From the NCBI GenBank assembly GCA_014529385.2, contig CM043954.1, positions 94,633,247-94,693,246 of the forward strand: a stretch of DNA of 60,000 nt, written 5' to 3'. The stretch is from Adiantum capillus-veneris (lineage: Eukaryota; Streptophyta; Polypodiopsida; Polypodiales; Pteridaceae). Shown here piece after piece: positions 35,624-46,905 of the stretch; positions within the stretch are counted from its first letter, which is position 1, and each line of letters begins with the position of its first letter. The notes below the pieces were generated by a model. It was not told the DNA's origin, searched no databases, and was given only the letters and a program-made list of their open reading frames with translations. The position numbers were made by a program, and so were the translations under genes.

Positions 35624-36270
35624 ATGGCTATGAATATTATTTTCAATGGTTTCCTTCTAGCCAAGGATTTTTAGGCTAGAAAGCAAAGATGTTGTTAATT
35701 CTTGAAGGCGATGAACAGATCATGACAACGTGCTTATCACTGAAGGAGCTGTACTTGAAGATTGGCATGTTGCATATATACAGATCGACAACGACATGAT
35801 AAAGCAGTTCGTCGGTATATCCTTTTTTCTCCTAATAATTCCGTTTTGCTTGATGTGTATGAGCTGCCTACTTCCCACAACGTATGGAAGTACCTTATTG
35901 CAAAATTATATAAAAAAACTAGTTACAAAAATACTTTATTTGAAAGCTTTTCTTAACAAGCTACAATATGAAGTTGGTAGTGCCATGATGGGACATATTG
36001 AGTCTTTCAAATCTATTATAATCAATTTTCTATTGCTGATGATCTTGTTGCACAAAAACAACCGATTACATTTCTCCTTGACGTGGTGAAGGACTGTTCT
36101 TATCATAACATTGTTACCATTCTTTCTAATAAAGATGGTCTCAATTTAGACCAAGCCTGCATGTATTTAATTGAATACTCTCAACGTCAAGAACGACGTT
36201 ATGCTGGTCATGATACAACTATGATTTCACAAGAGGAGACTGAGTCACAACAAATGGAATGTGCTTTTTA
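35624..36270 (+). pseudogene. copia gag, copy D (decayed)
   Basis: Starts with GTATGGCTATGAATATTATT, equivalent to the gag start of copies A and B. A stretch present in those copies is missing near 35655-35715. The UBN2-type region is split over frames: LLDVYELPTSHNVWKYLIAK (about 35848), a shifted KLQYEVGSAMMGHIESFKS (about 35960) and DGLNLDQACMYLIEYSQRQE (about 36137). It cannot give a full-length protein. Confidence 0.85.
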
Positions 36271-37924
36271 TGCTCGGAAGCGTCCATTTCAACGAGGAAA
36301 TTGCAGAAGCGTCCGTTGTGGTAATATTTTCTCTCGTCTCAAATTTCCTAATAAGCAATGTTCTTAATGCAAGAGAAATGGCCATACTGAAGATGATTGT
36401 TGGACACGTCAATATGATGAAGAACACAATATTACCACTGACAACCATGTTTATCTCGAGATTCTTCTTCTTCTTGTGAATATTATGGACGATCTGATCA
36501 TCCAACTTATATGTGCTATAAACATCGATTTGACACAGATCGTAATAGAGCATATGCTCCTAAACATCAAAACAATATTGTACCATAAATAAGTTTCATC
36601 CTATGCTCAGTTGCTCCAGACAGACTACTTCATATACGTGATGGATCATCTTTTATTGTCTATTCTTGTGCTACAAGAAATATGACAAATCACTCTAAAT
36701 GGCTTCAAAACTATTATCCACTACCAGTTCAATGTATTGTTTATCTTGCTGATGATATGACTTGTCAAGTAAAGGGTATTGGAGATTTATATCTTGGTAC
36801 CTTATCTTCTTTCACTCAAATTTTACGAATATAACATGTACCGGATCTTCAACGTAATCTTCTTTCAGTTGCTATACTTGCTGATCTTGGTCTCTTTATT
36901 GGATTTCATCATACCAAATTCTAAATTGAGAAAGATGGAGAAACTATAGCCACTGCTCCTTTAAATGGTAATTTGTTTGTACTCTCTCTCAATGATGTTG
37001 TAGCAAATGGTGTCACTGCTCTAGGTGATCATGATTGCAAAGTATGGCATCACCGTTATGTTCATGCTGATTTCTCAAAACTCCTTGATCTTCTATGTCG
37101 TGATCTTGTTCGTGGCATGGATATTATAGCTTATCCCCATATGGGAATTTGTGAGTTTTGTGCTCTTGTGAAACATACTCGTAAAACCTTTTCTCTCTCA
37201 AATACAACTCATTCTCATTACATATTGGATCTTGTTCATATAGATATATGTGGACCTCTACCTTCTTTGAGATCACAATACCGCTAATTAATTACCTTCA
37301 TTGATTATTTCTCAGGTATGCAAATGTATTTCTACTTAGACAAAAATGTGTGGCCTTATCTGTTTTCACACAATTCCACAAGGATGCGGAGCTTCAAACT
37401 GGGCGTCGCCTCGAGAATCTTTGTAGTGACAATGGAGGCAAATATGTTTCTCAAGAGTTTGTGAGTTATTGTGCTGAGAGTGGAATTCATCATGAACACA
37501 CTATTCCATATTCACCTCAATAGAACGGCATTGTTGAATGAAAGAATCACACTATTCTCAATGTTGTAAGAGTATGCTAATTCATTATGGGTTATCTCGT
37601 GCGTGTTTTTTGGGTTGAAGCTACTTTGAAAGCAGTATTTACTCAAAACATCTTCCTAATACTTCACCCTCTCGGAAGATACCCATCACAGCATGGACAT
37701 GTGATATTCTTTCTCTATTTCATTTTTGAACCTTTGGATGTATTGCTTATACTCATGTTCCCAAAGAAACAAGAACAAATCTTGATGCTCCTGGTCTTAA
37801 AGTTATTTTTATTGCATATTCTGACACTCCCAAAGGCTAAAAATTCTTTGACCCTTCCTCCAAGAAAGTAAATGTGAATCGTGATGCTACTTTTAACAAA
37901 TAGCTTATGAGAGGCTAATGGTCC
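36271..37924 (+). pseudogene. copia knuckle, protease and integrase, copy D
   Basis: KRNGHTEDDCW marks the knuckle (a stop replaces the residue before its second Cys). The protease core reads FIVYSCAT, with Tyr in place of the catalytic Asp. Gag-pre-integrase follows (CKVWHHRYVHADFSKLLDL, open 36973-37287), then integrase with HIDICGPLPSLRSQY and an uninterrupted join to the FIDYFSGMQMYFYLDKN region. This is the unoccupied version of the site hit at 7112 in copy A. The segment ends with a GCIAYTHVPKETRTNLDAPG-like C-terminal region (about 37740-37800). Stops and shifts occur throughout. Confidence 0.87.
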
Positions 37925-39723
37925 ATGGATGATTTTGATGATACTAAATTGTTGCTTCAGGCTTTTCCATTTCTTTTAGATGATGAAACTCTACCTATAG
38001 AGAATCTTTTCTCTTCACAACCATCCATTCCGAATGTTTCCAATGTTAATATTGATATTTTTGTTGATCTGCCTATTGATTTTGAACATGGTTCATGTCA
38101 TGTTTATGATGACGGTATTTTTGGTCATGCTTTCTCTACTTCTAAATCCCGTTACTTATAATGAAACTATTTTTTCACCACAAAAGGATCAATGGAAAGA
38201 GGCTATGGAAGCAAAGTATGATTCTCTTATCTCTAAAGGTACATGGATCCTAAATGAGCTACCTCCTGGTCGTACCACTATTAAGTATAAGTGGATGTAT
38301 AAGACAAAGGTAAAAGCAAATGGATCTTTTGACAAGTTCAAGGCACGTTTAGTTGCAAAAGGTTACTCCCAAGTTATTTGTGTTGATTATCAAGAGACCT
38401 TTTCACCAGTTGTTCGCATTACAAGTGTTCGAGTTTTATTGGCATTTGCTATTCAATTTGATTTAGAAGCTCATCAAATGGATGTGTGAACTCTTTTTTG
38501 AATGTTGATTTGGAAGAGGAAATTTATATGGAATAGCCAGAAGGGTTTGTTACTTCAGGTGAAGAAGACCTTGTTGCTCAACTCCACAAGGCACTATATG
38601 GTCTCAAACAAGCTTCGCAGACGTGGTATACAAAATTTGATCTTTTTCTCACCGCTAAAGGATTCATCTCTTGCTCTTGAGACCCCAACTTATACATAAA
38701 TACCAAGGTAGCAGTTTTGTGATTCTTGTTGTCTATGTGGATGATAGCATCCTTGTTTCCAATGATTTGGGATTTCTTCAGCAAGTGAAAAAGTTATTGT
38801 CTTTTGCATTTGATATGGTGGATCTTGGAGAGATTCACTCATGTCTTGGCATTCAGATTCAACAAAATTTTACAAAAGTTATTTTATTCCTTTGATAACC
38901 AAAGTTTATTGCAGATACTATTCAGAAATTTGGTATGGAATCTTCACATTCTTCGAACATACCTTGCCTTGTGAGTTCTACAATGAACACTTCTGACAGT
39001 GGTGGTCAACTTGTCACAAATCAACCTTATGCTAACTTGATTGGTTGTCTTTAGTTTGTTGGCATGAACACTCATCCTCGTATTTTGTTTGTTGCTAATT
39101 ATCTTGGACAACATCTTGCACGTCCTTCTCTTAAGCATTGGTTTGTAGCAAAGCATGTATAGAAATACTTAAAAGGCACTTTAAAGTTTGGTTTATTCCA
39201 TCAATGACAACTGACATCCAATTTTATTCAATCTCTTTCTCTTTTGGGTTACAAAAATGCAGACTGGGCAAGCTCACATTTATCAATGAAATCTACTAGT
39301 GGAAATTAGTTCTTTATAAAGGGTTCCCTTGTTTCTTGGACCAACAACAAACAACACTATGTTGCAGTTTCTACAATTGAGTGAGAATATGTTGCGGCAT
39401 CACTTGCAGCTTGTGATTTGATCTGGCTTTGATAAATGCTGGTTGATATTGGTCACTCTCCTCTTTATAGCACACCCTTGTGGTGTGACAACCAAAGTGC
39501 TATTAATCTTGCAAAATACAATGTTCAACATAATAAGTCAAAGCACATTGCTGTCCATTATCATTATGTCAGGTATGAAGTACGCAAAGGCACTATAATG
39601 GTTGAAAACTATCCAAGTGACCAGATGATTACATACATTCTTAATAAAGGCCTCAACGAGTCACGTTTCATCCTCTTGTGCTCGGAGCTTGGAGTTGCTT
39701 CGGCCTCACTCTTTTTAGATTAG
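37925..39723 (+). pseudogene. copia RT and RNase H, copy D
   Basis: RT begins with QWKEAMEAKYDSLISKGTW, TIKYKWMYKTKVKANGSFDK and [12 protein letters not shown], inside an open frame ending in a TGA at the HQMDV motif (about 38488). Where copia has DVKTAFLNG, a stop and a shift follow. The active-site VVYVDDSILV is intact (about 38725-38755), inside 38671-38895. RNase H contains KNADWASSHLSMKSTSGN, TIE-stop-EYVAASLA and CDNQSAINLAKYNVQHNKSK (open 39436-39723). Compared with an intact element, RT carries at least three breaks. Confidence 0.9.
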
Positions 39724-39924
39724 CTTCTCTGCTATTGTGATAGTTTTGTACATATGACATTGTAATCCTATAGGTACCATGCACTATGCACACTCCACAC
39801 TTGCACACTATATTCTCCAAGTTACTTGTATATTTGTACAAAGATACAAGATTGACTTTCACATCATCATCGCTGGTTCATATTTTCATTTTGTATAGGG
39901 GCTTGGGTTTTTCCTTTGAACTCC

Positions 39925-39971
39925 CCAAGGGTTTTTTCATCCAAAGCTAGAGACCTTTTCTTTAGTGGGGG
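39925..39971 (+). other. 3' untranslated end and polypurine tract of copy D
   Basis: CCCCAAGGGTTTTTTCATCC is shared with the 2.4 kb element (compare 9330-9350). AGTGGGGG directly precedes the LTR and fits a polypurine tract. Confidence 0.75.
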
Positions 39972-40114
39972 TGTTGGAGCTATATATGGCTCACTCTACT
40001 CAACTTGGTATCACCTATATATTTGTATCTTGTCCTCAATACGAATCAGTCTTTGGGAGCGTACATGGTGTGTCTCTTGTCTTGTCCCTCTTTCTTTCTC
40101 TCTACATCTCAACA
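39972..40114 (+). repeat. 3' LTR of copia copy D
   Basis: 143 bp from TGTTGGAGCTATATATGGCT to TCTCTACATCTCAACA. Size, termini and layout resemble the 142 bp LTR of the 2.4 kb element, though internal sequence has diverged. No second copy was found upstream, so the target duplication cannot be read. Confidence 0.8.
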
Positions 40115-41353
40115 ATATTTAGGGTGGGAGGACATTGCTCACTTTCCATCCCTCTATCATCCTTGAGGTACCCCTATTAACTAAGATCTAAGGTATCGGC
40201 TTAACCAAAGACATAATAGCTAAAAGTTGAAACACTCTCTAAACTATTGGACAACTACACCTACAACCTAGTCATTCCATTACGGCCCTCAAGGGATTTT
40301 AATATGGAACATGTATTATCATTGATATCACTTGCAATACAACTCTATGTGAGTTGTGGAAAGACCATTGGACATTGTCAAAAGCCTCAAAGGTTAAACC
40401 CTTATATTGAACTAGGTTTGTATAAAAACATATCTCTCATGATAGGGGTAGAGAAGGAGCTCACAAGTCTCAAAATCAATATTCGCTATCCAATTCCTTA
40501 TGTCAAAATTAGTTCTTAAAAAGTGAGAGATAATTGGATCAACCGTCTCCACTTTATGTTGGAAATCTAACTTATAATCATGCATTAATAATATTTAAAA
40601 AAATACAAAAACATTTATTAACTACTAGAAATCTACAGAAAAACACTGACAACAGTTTGATGGGAAGGTAAACCTCAAGGATGCAAGGACAATAGAGTTA
40701 TTGATCTCTTTTTTCCAACATTTAAGAATTTCAACATAGACTCATCATCTAGGGAAATATAATCTTTCGTTTCAATAAGGCCATCCTCTACAAGGGTGGA
40801 AACCGTGAAGCCATTGCAATTGTCAATTCTCAATAATGAAGTGAGTTGACGTTCATTCTCCCTAAGATCCTTTATTTCTAGCTCTTCCCTATCAAATTTT
40901 ATCTCCTCCCCTTCTTCCACACATCCTCCTCCTCTATGACCTCTTCAATTATCACTTCACGCTCTTTTTTTGTCGATGGAAGCATGTTGAGAATGTTGAA
41001 GGTTTTGTCATCCTGAAGAGGTAGTAGTTCAAGAACTTTGTTTAATATATACCTTAATATCCTTAAGATAATTATATATTGTCCATAAGGGCAGTGTTGT
41101 GAGAGTGGTCTACACATATGTATGCATCTTGGAAGAGCTCAGATAAAACATATTCAACAACCTGTTGCATACATGCCAAGGTACCACTTGTCCAATTTTC
41201 TCACAAGAAGGACACATGTAAATATAAAAAATTTGTGTCTCCCTTACGTGAAAATGGTCTAGTCAAGTGGTTACATGACTGCACTATTTTCATGCAAGGG
41301 GATCACAAGTTATAAAAAAGAAGATGTTTTCCCCTTGCAAAAAATTAGACTAG
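40115..41353. other. mostly unassigned DNA
   Basis: No family recognised. The minus strand at 41117-40675 has two overlapping open frames (72 and 81 codons, separated by one frameshift) with acidic, ordinary-looking composition: KEREVIIEEVIEEEDVWKK and EGEEIKFDREELEIKDLREN, then KDYISLDDESMLKFLN. This may be a decayed coding exon. A plus frame at 40247-40519 has no motif. Confidence 0.3.
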
Positions 41354-41821
41354 CATTAGGGAAATTTTGGACTCTCAAAGGGGCCCTATAAGGACTTTGA
41401 ATTTCTCTCTCTTGTCCAAAATGGGTGCATGGCAAAATTTTTATTGATGAAATCAAAACTTGTCAGACCTTTTGGATTTAGAATGTACTAATGAAGACCT
41501 ATTCATTGATATACAGCATGCCATCATATTTCTTATATTCTAGAAGATTCCATTTTTTGACGTGACAACTGCGTCTTATAAATGGAAATTCTCCCCACAT
41601 CTTAGTTTCAGTGGGGAGGCCATACCTTCTACAAATCAACTCCAAATTTGTCCGAGTAGGGGATTTAGAACTTACTTTCTAAGATCTTTCCAATGATATG
41701 TTGGTTGATAGGGTTTTGACAAACCGTTTATGTACTTCACCGGGTTGCCCACTTTGGACAAGAGAGGAAAAGTCAAACCTCCTTATAGGGCCCCTTTGAG
41801 AGTCCAAAGTTTCCCTAATGT
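41354..41821. mobile_element. foldback/MITE-like element, copy F1
   Basis: 468 bp with inverted termini of about 70 bp: CATTAGGGAAATTTTGGACT and, reversed at the right end, CATTAGGGAAACTTTGGACT. Both are followed by CTCAAAGGGGCCCTATAAGG. No open frame of interest. No clear target duplication. Related copies lie at 44532-44971 and 52017-52363. Confidence 0.85.
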
Positions 41822-43158
41822 CTAAAGCTTTTCCAAATGCTCTATTTTTTGCAAGGGGGAAACAAGTGTACAAGATTTTGTGAAAAAACATGTGCAAAGG
41901 ATTTGTGAGAAAAATAAAGATGAGCTAGAGGCTAGGTTGATTACTCAATTTTTGTGCAAGAGAAACACATCTTGATATCACAAGTCCAGAAACTTACCGA
42001 GTAATGTAGATATTGAATATTAGTTACTTTCAATGTAGCATCCAAAGTTTTGAAGAAGATATTGAATAAAAGATACTCCTAATGTAAAAAGTTCACTTCA
42101 AATCGAGCTTCCAAAGCGTATAAAAGTGAATATATTGTTGAGAATTCTGTACTATCTAAAAGATTATAATAAATGATATGGAGAGGAAGAAGTTTCCCAA
42201 AATAAATCCCCCAAAAAAATAGCTAGAAAATGTAGTTTGATTGTAAACTTCTCTATATACAGTAGTGCATGATTATCTAAGAAAAATTAATTTGGCACAA
42301 ACTACGATGCATGTATTTACCATTGTGCACAAATATCAAGGTTCATAATTGGCATACTATGTATACCTCAAAATTCTTGTAAATGTCATTTCTGCTCAAT
42401 CTTTTCTATTTTGCCAAATGAGACTCACAACCCAAAACAATGCTTAGAAGTTAGAAAGCATATAGGTACGTTTTTCCCTCGGGTTTATTTTTAATGTCAT
42501 ATTTTTTTCAATAATTTTTTCTTCAAAATTGTGTCCTCCCTATGCAATTTTTTAAGGGTAGAATGAGCCTCTAGCTATAATAAAAAATGCGCTAGAGGAG
42601 GACACATGTTATGATGTTAGAGTACCAAAGTGTCCTCTTTGTGAAAATTCTTTATTGACGGATGCTTCTCTAGGCCTTCTAGAATCGCATAAGGAGGACA
42701 AATGTTGGAGACAGGTGTCCTCGTTGTAGGCTTACAGACATTTTAATATACAATTAACATACAATGGTTGAAGAGGTTGAAGAGATAAGTAATGATAGCT
42801 TGATGGACCTACTCTACCAACTCAAGCACCTATCAAAGTTTTCCAATGTTAGGGACATATTTAATTTTTTTCATAATTTTCTCATATTTGTTTTTGAATA
42901 TCTACTAGTAGGATTTTATTTTTATACCTAGAAAAAGAGGAATCTACTCTAGGAGAAGTGGAGAAGGCTTCAAGGGCCATCTCTATAATTCAAAGAAAAC
43001 TTAAGAGGAAGAGGACACACATTTGTCCTCATATTTGAATTATGGGGATATAGAAGGATTATATTTGCCAACGTGGAAGGGCTAGAAGACATTAAAAATA
43101 TTATTCAATGGACAAGTGGGTGAAAACTCATGGAAATGGGGACTAATAAGCCGTGTGG
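41822..43158. other. unassigned AT-rich DNA
   Basis: No gene recognised. Several phrases of the type GAGGACACATGTTATGATG / GAGGACAAATGTTGGAGACA / GAGGACACACATTTGTCCTC recur between 42597 and 43030, suggesting an old repeat. Confidence 0.4.
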
Positions 43159-44352
43159 TGTCATGAAAGCTAATATCTAACCAACCCAAATAATTTTCTC
43201 ATATTAAACTGATCATTTAATGGGGAAGAATAAACAGGAACAAGGGGTAGTATATAGACATGTGCTTATGGATCTATCTAAACACGGGGCCAAGGTAAAA
43301 GGTCCAAATGAGAGATGGTTTGTCAAAGAGAAATGCTACCTAATGGAGCTTAAATACCTTGGGATTAGCTTCATTAAAGACCTCCAAAGGTTAGTGTTAA
43401 AAAGTCCTCTAACCTTAGGCAAGCTAGGGCTATGCTTGAGGTGGGAACTCGGACCAATCTTGAGGTGCCTTTCATGCTTGCTGACTAAGGTGCTTGTCGT
43501 GCTTGAGGTTCTAGGTCTAAGCTTTACGTGGGAACCTTCTCCAAGCTTGATAGAGTTGAGCTTGAGGTGGGAACCTTCTCCAATCATGAGGACTTTAAGG
43601 TGTTCCAAAAGTCAACAAGGAACCCTACAAGGAGGTTGCGAGCCCTACAAGTAGGTGCAAGAGAGAGAACACACACACTTTCACACAAGGCAAGCCTAGT
43701 CCAAGGAGGCAACAAGGACACATGCCATGTTCGTCTCCATATTGCCCTTATAAGGTTCCTAAAGCCTATTGGTTGGCCTCTCAAGGGGTCCAATGATAAT
43801 TTAGCTAATTTAATTAATTGTGTATGAATTTATCAAGTCCTCTCTCAAAGGGGACAGGGGGACACTTGTTCCAAGGCTAGCATGCTTGCTTTATATGCAC
43901 TCTGCATGTGATTGACTAGGCTTGAAGGGGTCCAATGAGCTTTCACCATGAGCTACAAGCGGTGGTTGACCAAAGCAAGAAGGGGACTATCTTGGGAGGT
44001 ATACTCTCCCACACACACACACACACACACACTCATTGTGAAAAGTGCAAAGTGCAAGAGCTCTATCTCCATCTCCAAGCTTGTTGAGAAGTTGAGAACC
44101 TACACCAACACTCTTGAGTATGGAATGCCAATCCAACCAAGAGACATTCTTCAATGCTTAAGCTTTCCATCTTCTTCATATTCATTACTATGCTATTATG
44201 CTATGCTAAGAAAGAAGAGTGATGATAAGTGAGGAACTATTTATTTCTCCTATGAATGCTTCTTCTTCCTCTTCCCTACCCTCATTCCCCGCTAGCTCTC
44301 TCCACCTTTGAAGGTGTTTGAGGCCTTGGGATTGAGGCTAGGGATGGTTAAT
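43159..44352 (+). repeat. diverged chromovirus LTR relic
   Basis: Begins TGTCATGAAAGC, then TTTTCTCATATTAAACTGATC and ATTTAATGGGGAAG, matching the LTR start of the chromovirus in that element's own orientation (reverse of 29951 downward). Later blocks match in order: AAAGGGGACAGGGGGACAC, TCTCCAAGCTTGTTGAGAAG, CAATCCAACCAAGAGACATT, and GCTAGCTCTCTCCACCTTTG with AAGGTGTTTGAGGCC. The last ~370 bp of the LTR are missing. It is a solo-LTR or truncation product of a related, older family. Confidence 0.75.
44013..44032. repeat. (CA)n run inside the LTR relic
   Basis: CA repeat at the position of the (TG)n/(CA)n run in the chromovirus LTR. Confidence 0.85.
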
Positions 44353-44367
44353 GCGATAATTTTCACA

Positions 44368-44371
<4 letters not shown>

Positions 44372-44421
<50 letters not shown>
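44372..44421. repeat. (GA)n microsatellite
   Basis: About 50 bp of uninterrupted GA. Confidence 0.95.
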
Positions 44422-44422
<1 letters not shown>

Positions 44423-45354
44423 ATGATATAGATGGTTTACCCAATGTGGGCTACGTCCACTAGAAAGAAACCACTCAATGGATTTAGTACTTCAAGGTAG
44501 AAGTAGGCTACAAAGGGATTATGCCCTCAATCATTAGGTGAAATTTGGACTCACAAAGGGGCCCTTTAAGGAATTTGACTTTACCTCTCTCTACCAATAC
44601 GGACGCATGGATAGATTTTTGCAAACAAACTCCAAAGTTGGCGGAGGTTTGACAGTTAGAATGTACTCTTCAAGCTCTAGCCACTGATATATAGCATGAC
44701 ATGAGATTCCTCATATTTTAAAAGATTCACTTAGATTCCGACAGAGTTGTCACATCATAGGTGAATAAAAAACAGAATCTTCTAAAATATGAGGAATCTC
44801 ATGGCGTGCTATATATCAGTAGATAGAGCTTGAAGAGGAAATTCTAATTGTCAAACCTCCGCCAACTTTGGAGTTTGTTTGCAAGAATTTATCCATGCGC
44901 CCGTTTTGGTAGAGAGAGGTAAAGTCAAACTCCTTAAAGGGCCCCTTTGTGAGTCCAAATTTCACCTAATGTGAAACTCCCTTGCTTCACTCTCACCACC
45001 TCACACACACCTTGTTTCATCAACTTCGCAATCCATTTTGTGTGATGAAGAGGCCTCCTTTTATAGGCCAAAATGGCTACCCTCTCTCATGAGAGGCAGT
45101 CATGCGTAGCCACCCTTGTGCGGACAAGTCCGAGTTGAATTTTCCCATGCTTCCATGTGGGGCTGACCTTGAGAAGACAAGTCCACCTAGAAATTGTCCA
45201 TCGGCCATTGAATTTGTCCACGAGCCAAAGACTTCTACCCAATGGCGACAAGCCATTGACTATTAGGCCATCCTCCAACCAACCGTTTTTCGATCACTTT
45301 TCGACCGTCGGGCCGGCGCATGGGTGTGAATTTTTGGTTTTTTGACGAGAATTT
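44422..45354. other. unclassified repeat hosting F2 and the 5.4 kb copia
   Basis: After the GA tract, GGTTTACCCAATGTGGGCTACGTCCAC resembles the inner part of a plant LTR type. The sequence continues on both sides of F2 (44531 and 44972) and appears to resume after the copia element at 50750. No gene is seen. Confidence 0.4.
44532..44971. mobile_element. foldback/MITE-like element, copy F2
   Basis: 440 bp, almost entirely two inverted arms of about 200 bp that meet in a ~30 bp loop near 44745-44775. Ends CATTAGGTGAAATTTGGACT and its reverse complement, followed by CACAAAGGGGCCCTTTAAGG in both arms. The arms differ at only a handful of bases, so a transcript would form a long near-perfect hairpin. 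No clear target duplication. Confidence 0.92.
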
Positions 45355-45581
45355 TGATACCATATACATGTGGTAGTGATGTGTGTGAACACACTAGGAC
45401 CGCCGGGGCATTTTTTCCCTCTTTAGGAGGTTTTTTCCCTCGAGCATTGTATATACGTCCATCACTGTAGGGCTATCTATCTTTCCATTGCACACTAAGA
45501 TATACACTCTCTATTGTGTGCCTTGAGCTTCCTTCATCTTCTCCAAGCTGTGTGTGTTTCTTTGCAACCCTAATTCCAACA
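45355..45581 (+). repeat. 5' LTR of the 5.4 kb copia
   Basis: TGATACCATATACATGTGGT to CCTAATTCCAACA. Differences from the 3' LTR include GAGGTTTTTTCCCTCGAGC versus GAGGTTTCCCCGAGC and ATATACACTC versus TTATTCACTC. Confidence 0.95.
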
Positions 45582-45583
45582 AT

Positions 45584-45595
45584 TGGTATCAGAGC
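45584..45595 (+). other. primer-binding site of the 5.4 kb copia
   Basis: TGGTATCAGAGC two bases after the LTR, the exact complement of the plant initiator-Met tRNA 3' end. Confidence 0.95.
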
Positions 45596-45907
45596 AGGTT
45601 GCGTCCTCTCTGGCTTAGTCGCTAGCTGCTCCAGTACATGCCTACTCACTTTCTCTGATTTCAGTGAGCTTTGGCGAGTGTTTGCAGGTCGACAAATACT
45701 TCGGGTAGAGAGATAAATATTTCACCCTCCGTTTCCACTACAGGCTGCACAGGCAATTTTGTCATTTTGTGCAAAATTTCTGCCAGTACCGTTTTCTGCA
45801 TAATAGGTGCCTTATAGTCTTCTACAGTTTGTGCTACATAGCACATGTTGTTCTCACTCCGTTTCTCCTATTTTCAGGCAGTTTTCACATCAGGTGCAGC
45901 ATTTACC

Positions 45908-46905
45908 ATGGCTGACAACAACAACACAGATGTGTTCAAGATGTTTTCTGTTGAGGACAGGTTGGATGGGGACAATTACCCTATGTGGTCTTATATGATG
46001 CAACACGTTCTTGTGTCAAAGGGCGTCTAGAATATTGTGCAGGGCATTGATGTATGTCCTGGTTCTTAGGATGTAGGCGATGTTGAGGATGTTGCAGGTC
46101 TTTCTGCAAGGATTGCTGTTGTTAGAGTTGTTTTGCCTATGGTAGAACAAGCTCGTTGGGATGTTAAGGATGCGCAGGCTCATACATTGATTGCATTGTT
46201 TGTGAAACCACCATTGTTTCTCACATCCATTCAGTAAAATCTACAAAATAGGCTTGGGATATTTTGGCTGGTCTTTATGAAAGTCGCAATGAGGCTAAAA
46301 TTGCTTTACTGCGTAAAGAGCTGGAGTCGAAGATTATGCATGAGGAAGATGATATGGACACTTTCCTTGCTAGTGTCAAGGATATCAATAAACAACTCAT
46401 TTCTGCAGGTGAAGTCATTTCAGAGAGTTCCTTAGTGCAGACTGTTCTTGATGCCTTACCAGATTCTTACCAGACTTTTGCTAGTGCTTGGAGACTTATG
46501 ACCCAAGGAAATCCTGAAGTTTTCAAGTTTGATGCATTATGCACATTACTGTTGCAAGAGTCACTTTCCAGAAAAAACACGACTAGGAAGCGTGCAGTTG
46601 AACAGGGTTTTATTTCTTCTCAAAGAAATGGTGATAAGAGCAATGCAACCACTTCTTATGGTTCTGCTGTGAGTGGCAAAAAATATGTTCCTAATGCTTC
46701 TGATGGCAGCACTTCATTTGGCAATTCTGGTGATAAGGGAAAAAATAAGATGCGTTGCCATTATTGTAAAGCTAATGATCACTTGATGAAGTCATGTTCT
46801 AAGTTGAAGGCCAAAGAGCTAAGAAGAAAGAGGGTGGTGCCACTGCAAATGCTAGTTCCACTACAAATGCAGCCATTGTTGAGTCTTCTGTGAAAGGAGA
46901 TTGTA
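45908..46905 (+). pseudogene. gag of the 5.4 kb copia
   Basis: ATG at 45908 begins MADNNNTDVFKMFSVEDRLD, then GDNYPMWSYMMQHVLVSKGV and a TAG at 46028 where related elements have Trp. A second in-frame stop lies near 46070 and the frame shifts near 46235. The longest open piece (46264-46893) has the UBN2-type gag domain (YESRNEAKIALLRKELESKI, DALPDSYQTFASAWRLMTQG) and a perfect CCHC knuckle, CHYCKANDHLMKSC. The start is supported by its distance from the primer site and by the family's usual 'F..LDG.NY..W' opening. Confidence 0.9.

Noticed and set aside
43220-43654. 145-codon frame with repeated RWE-PSP-like segments
   Set aside because: It lies within the chromovirus LTR relic and reflects a local DNA duplication in the LTR, not a gene.
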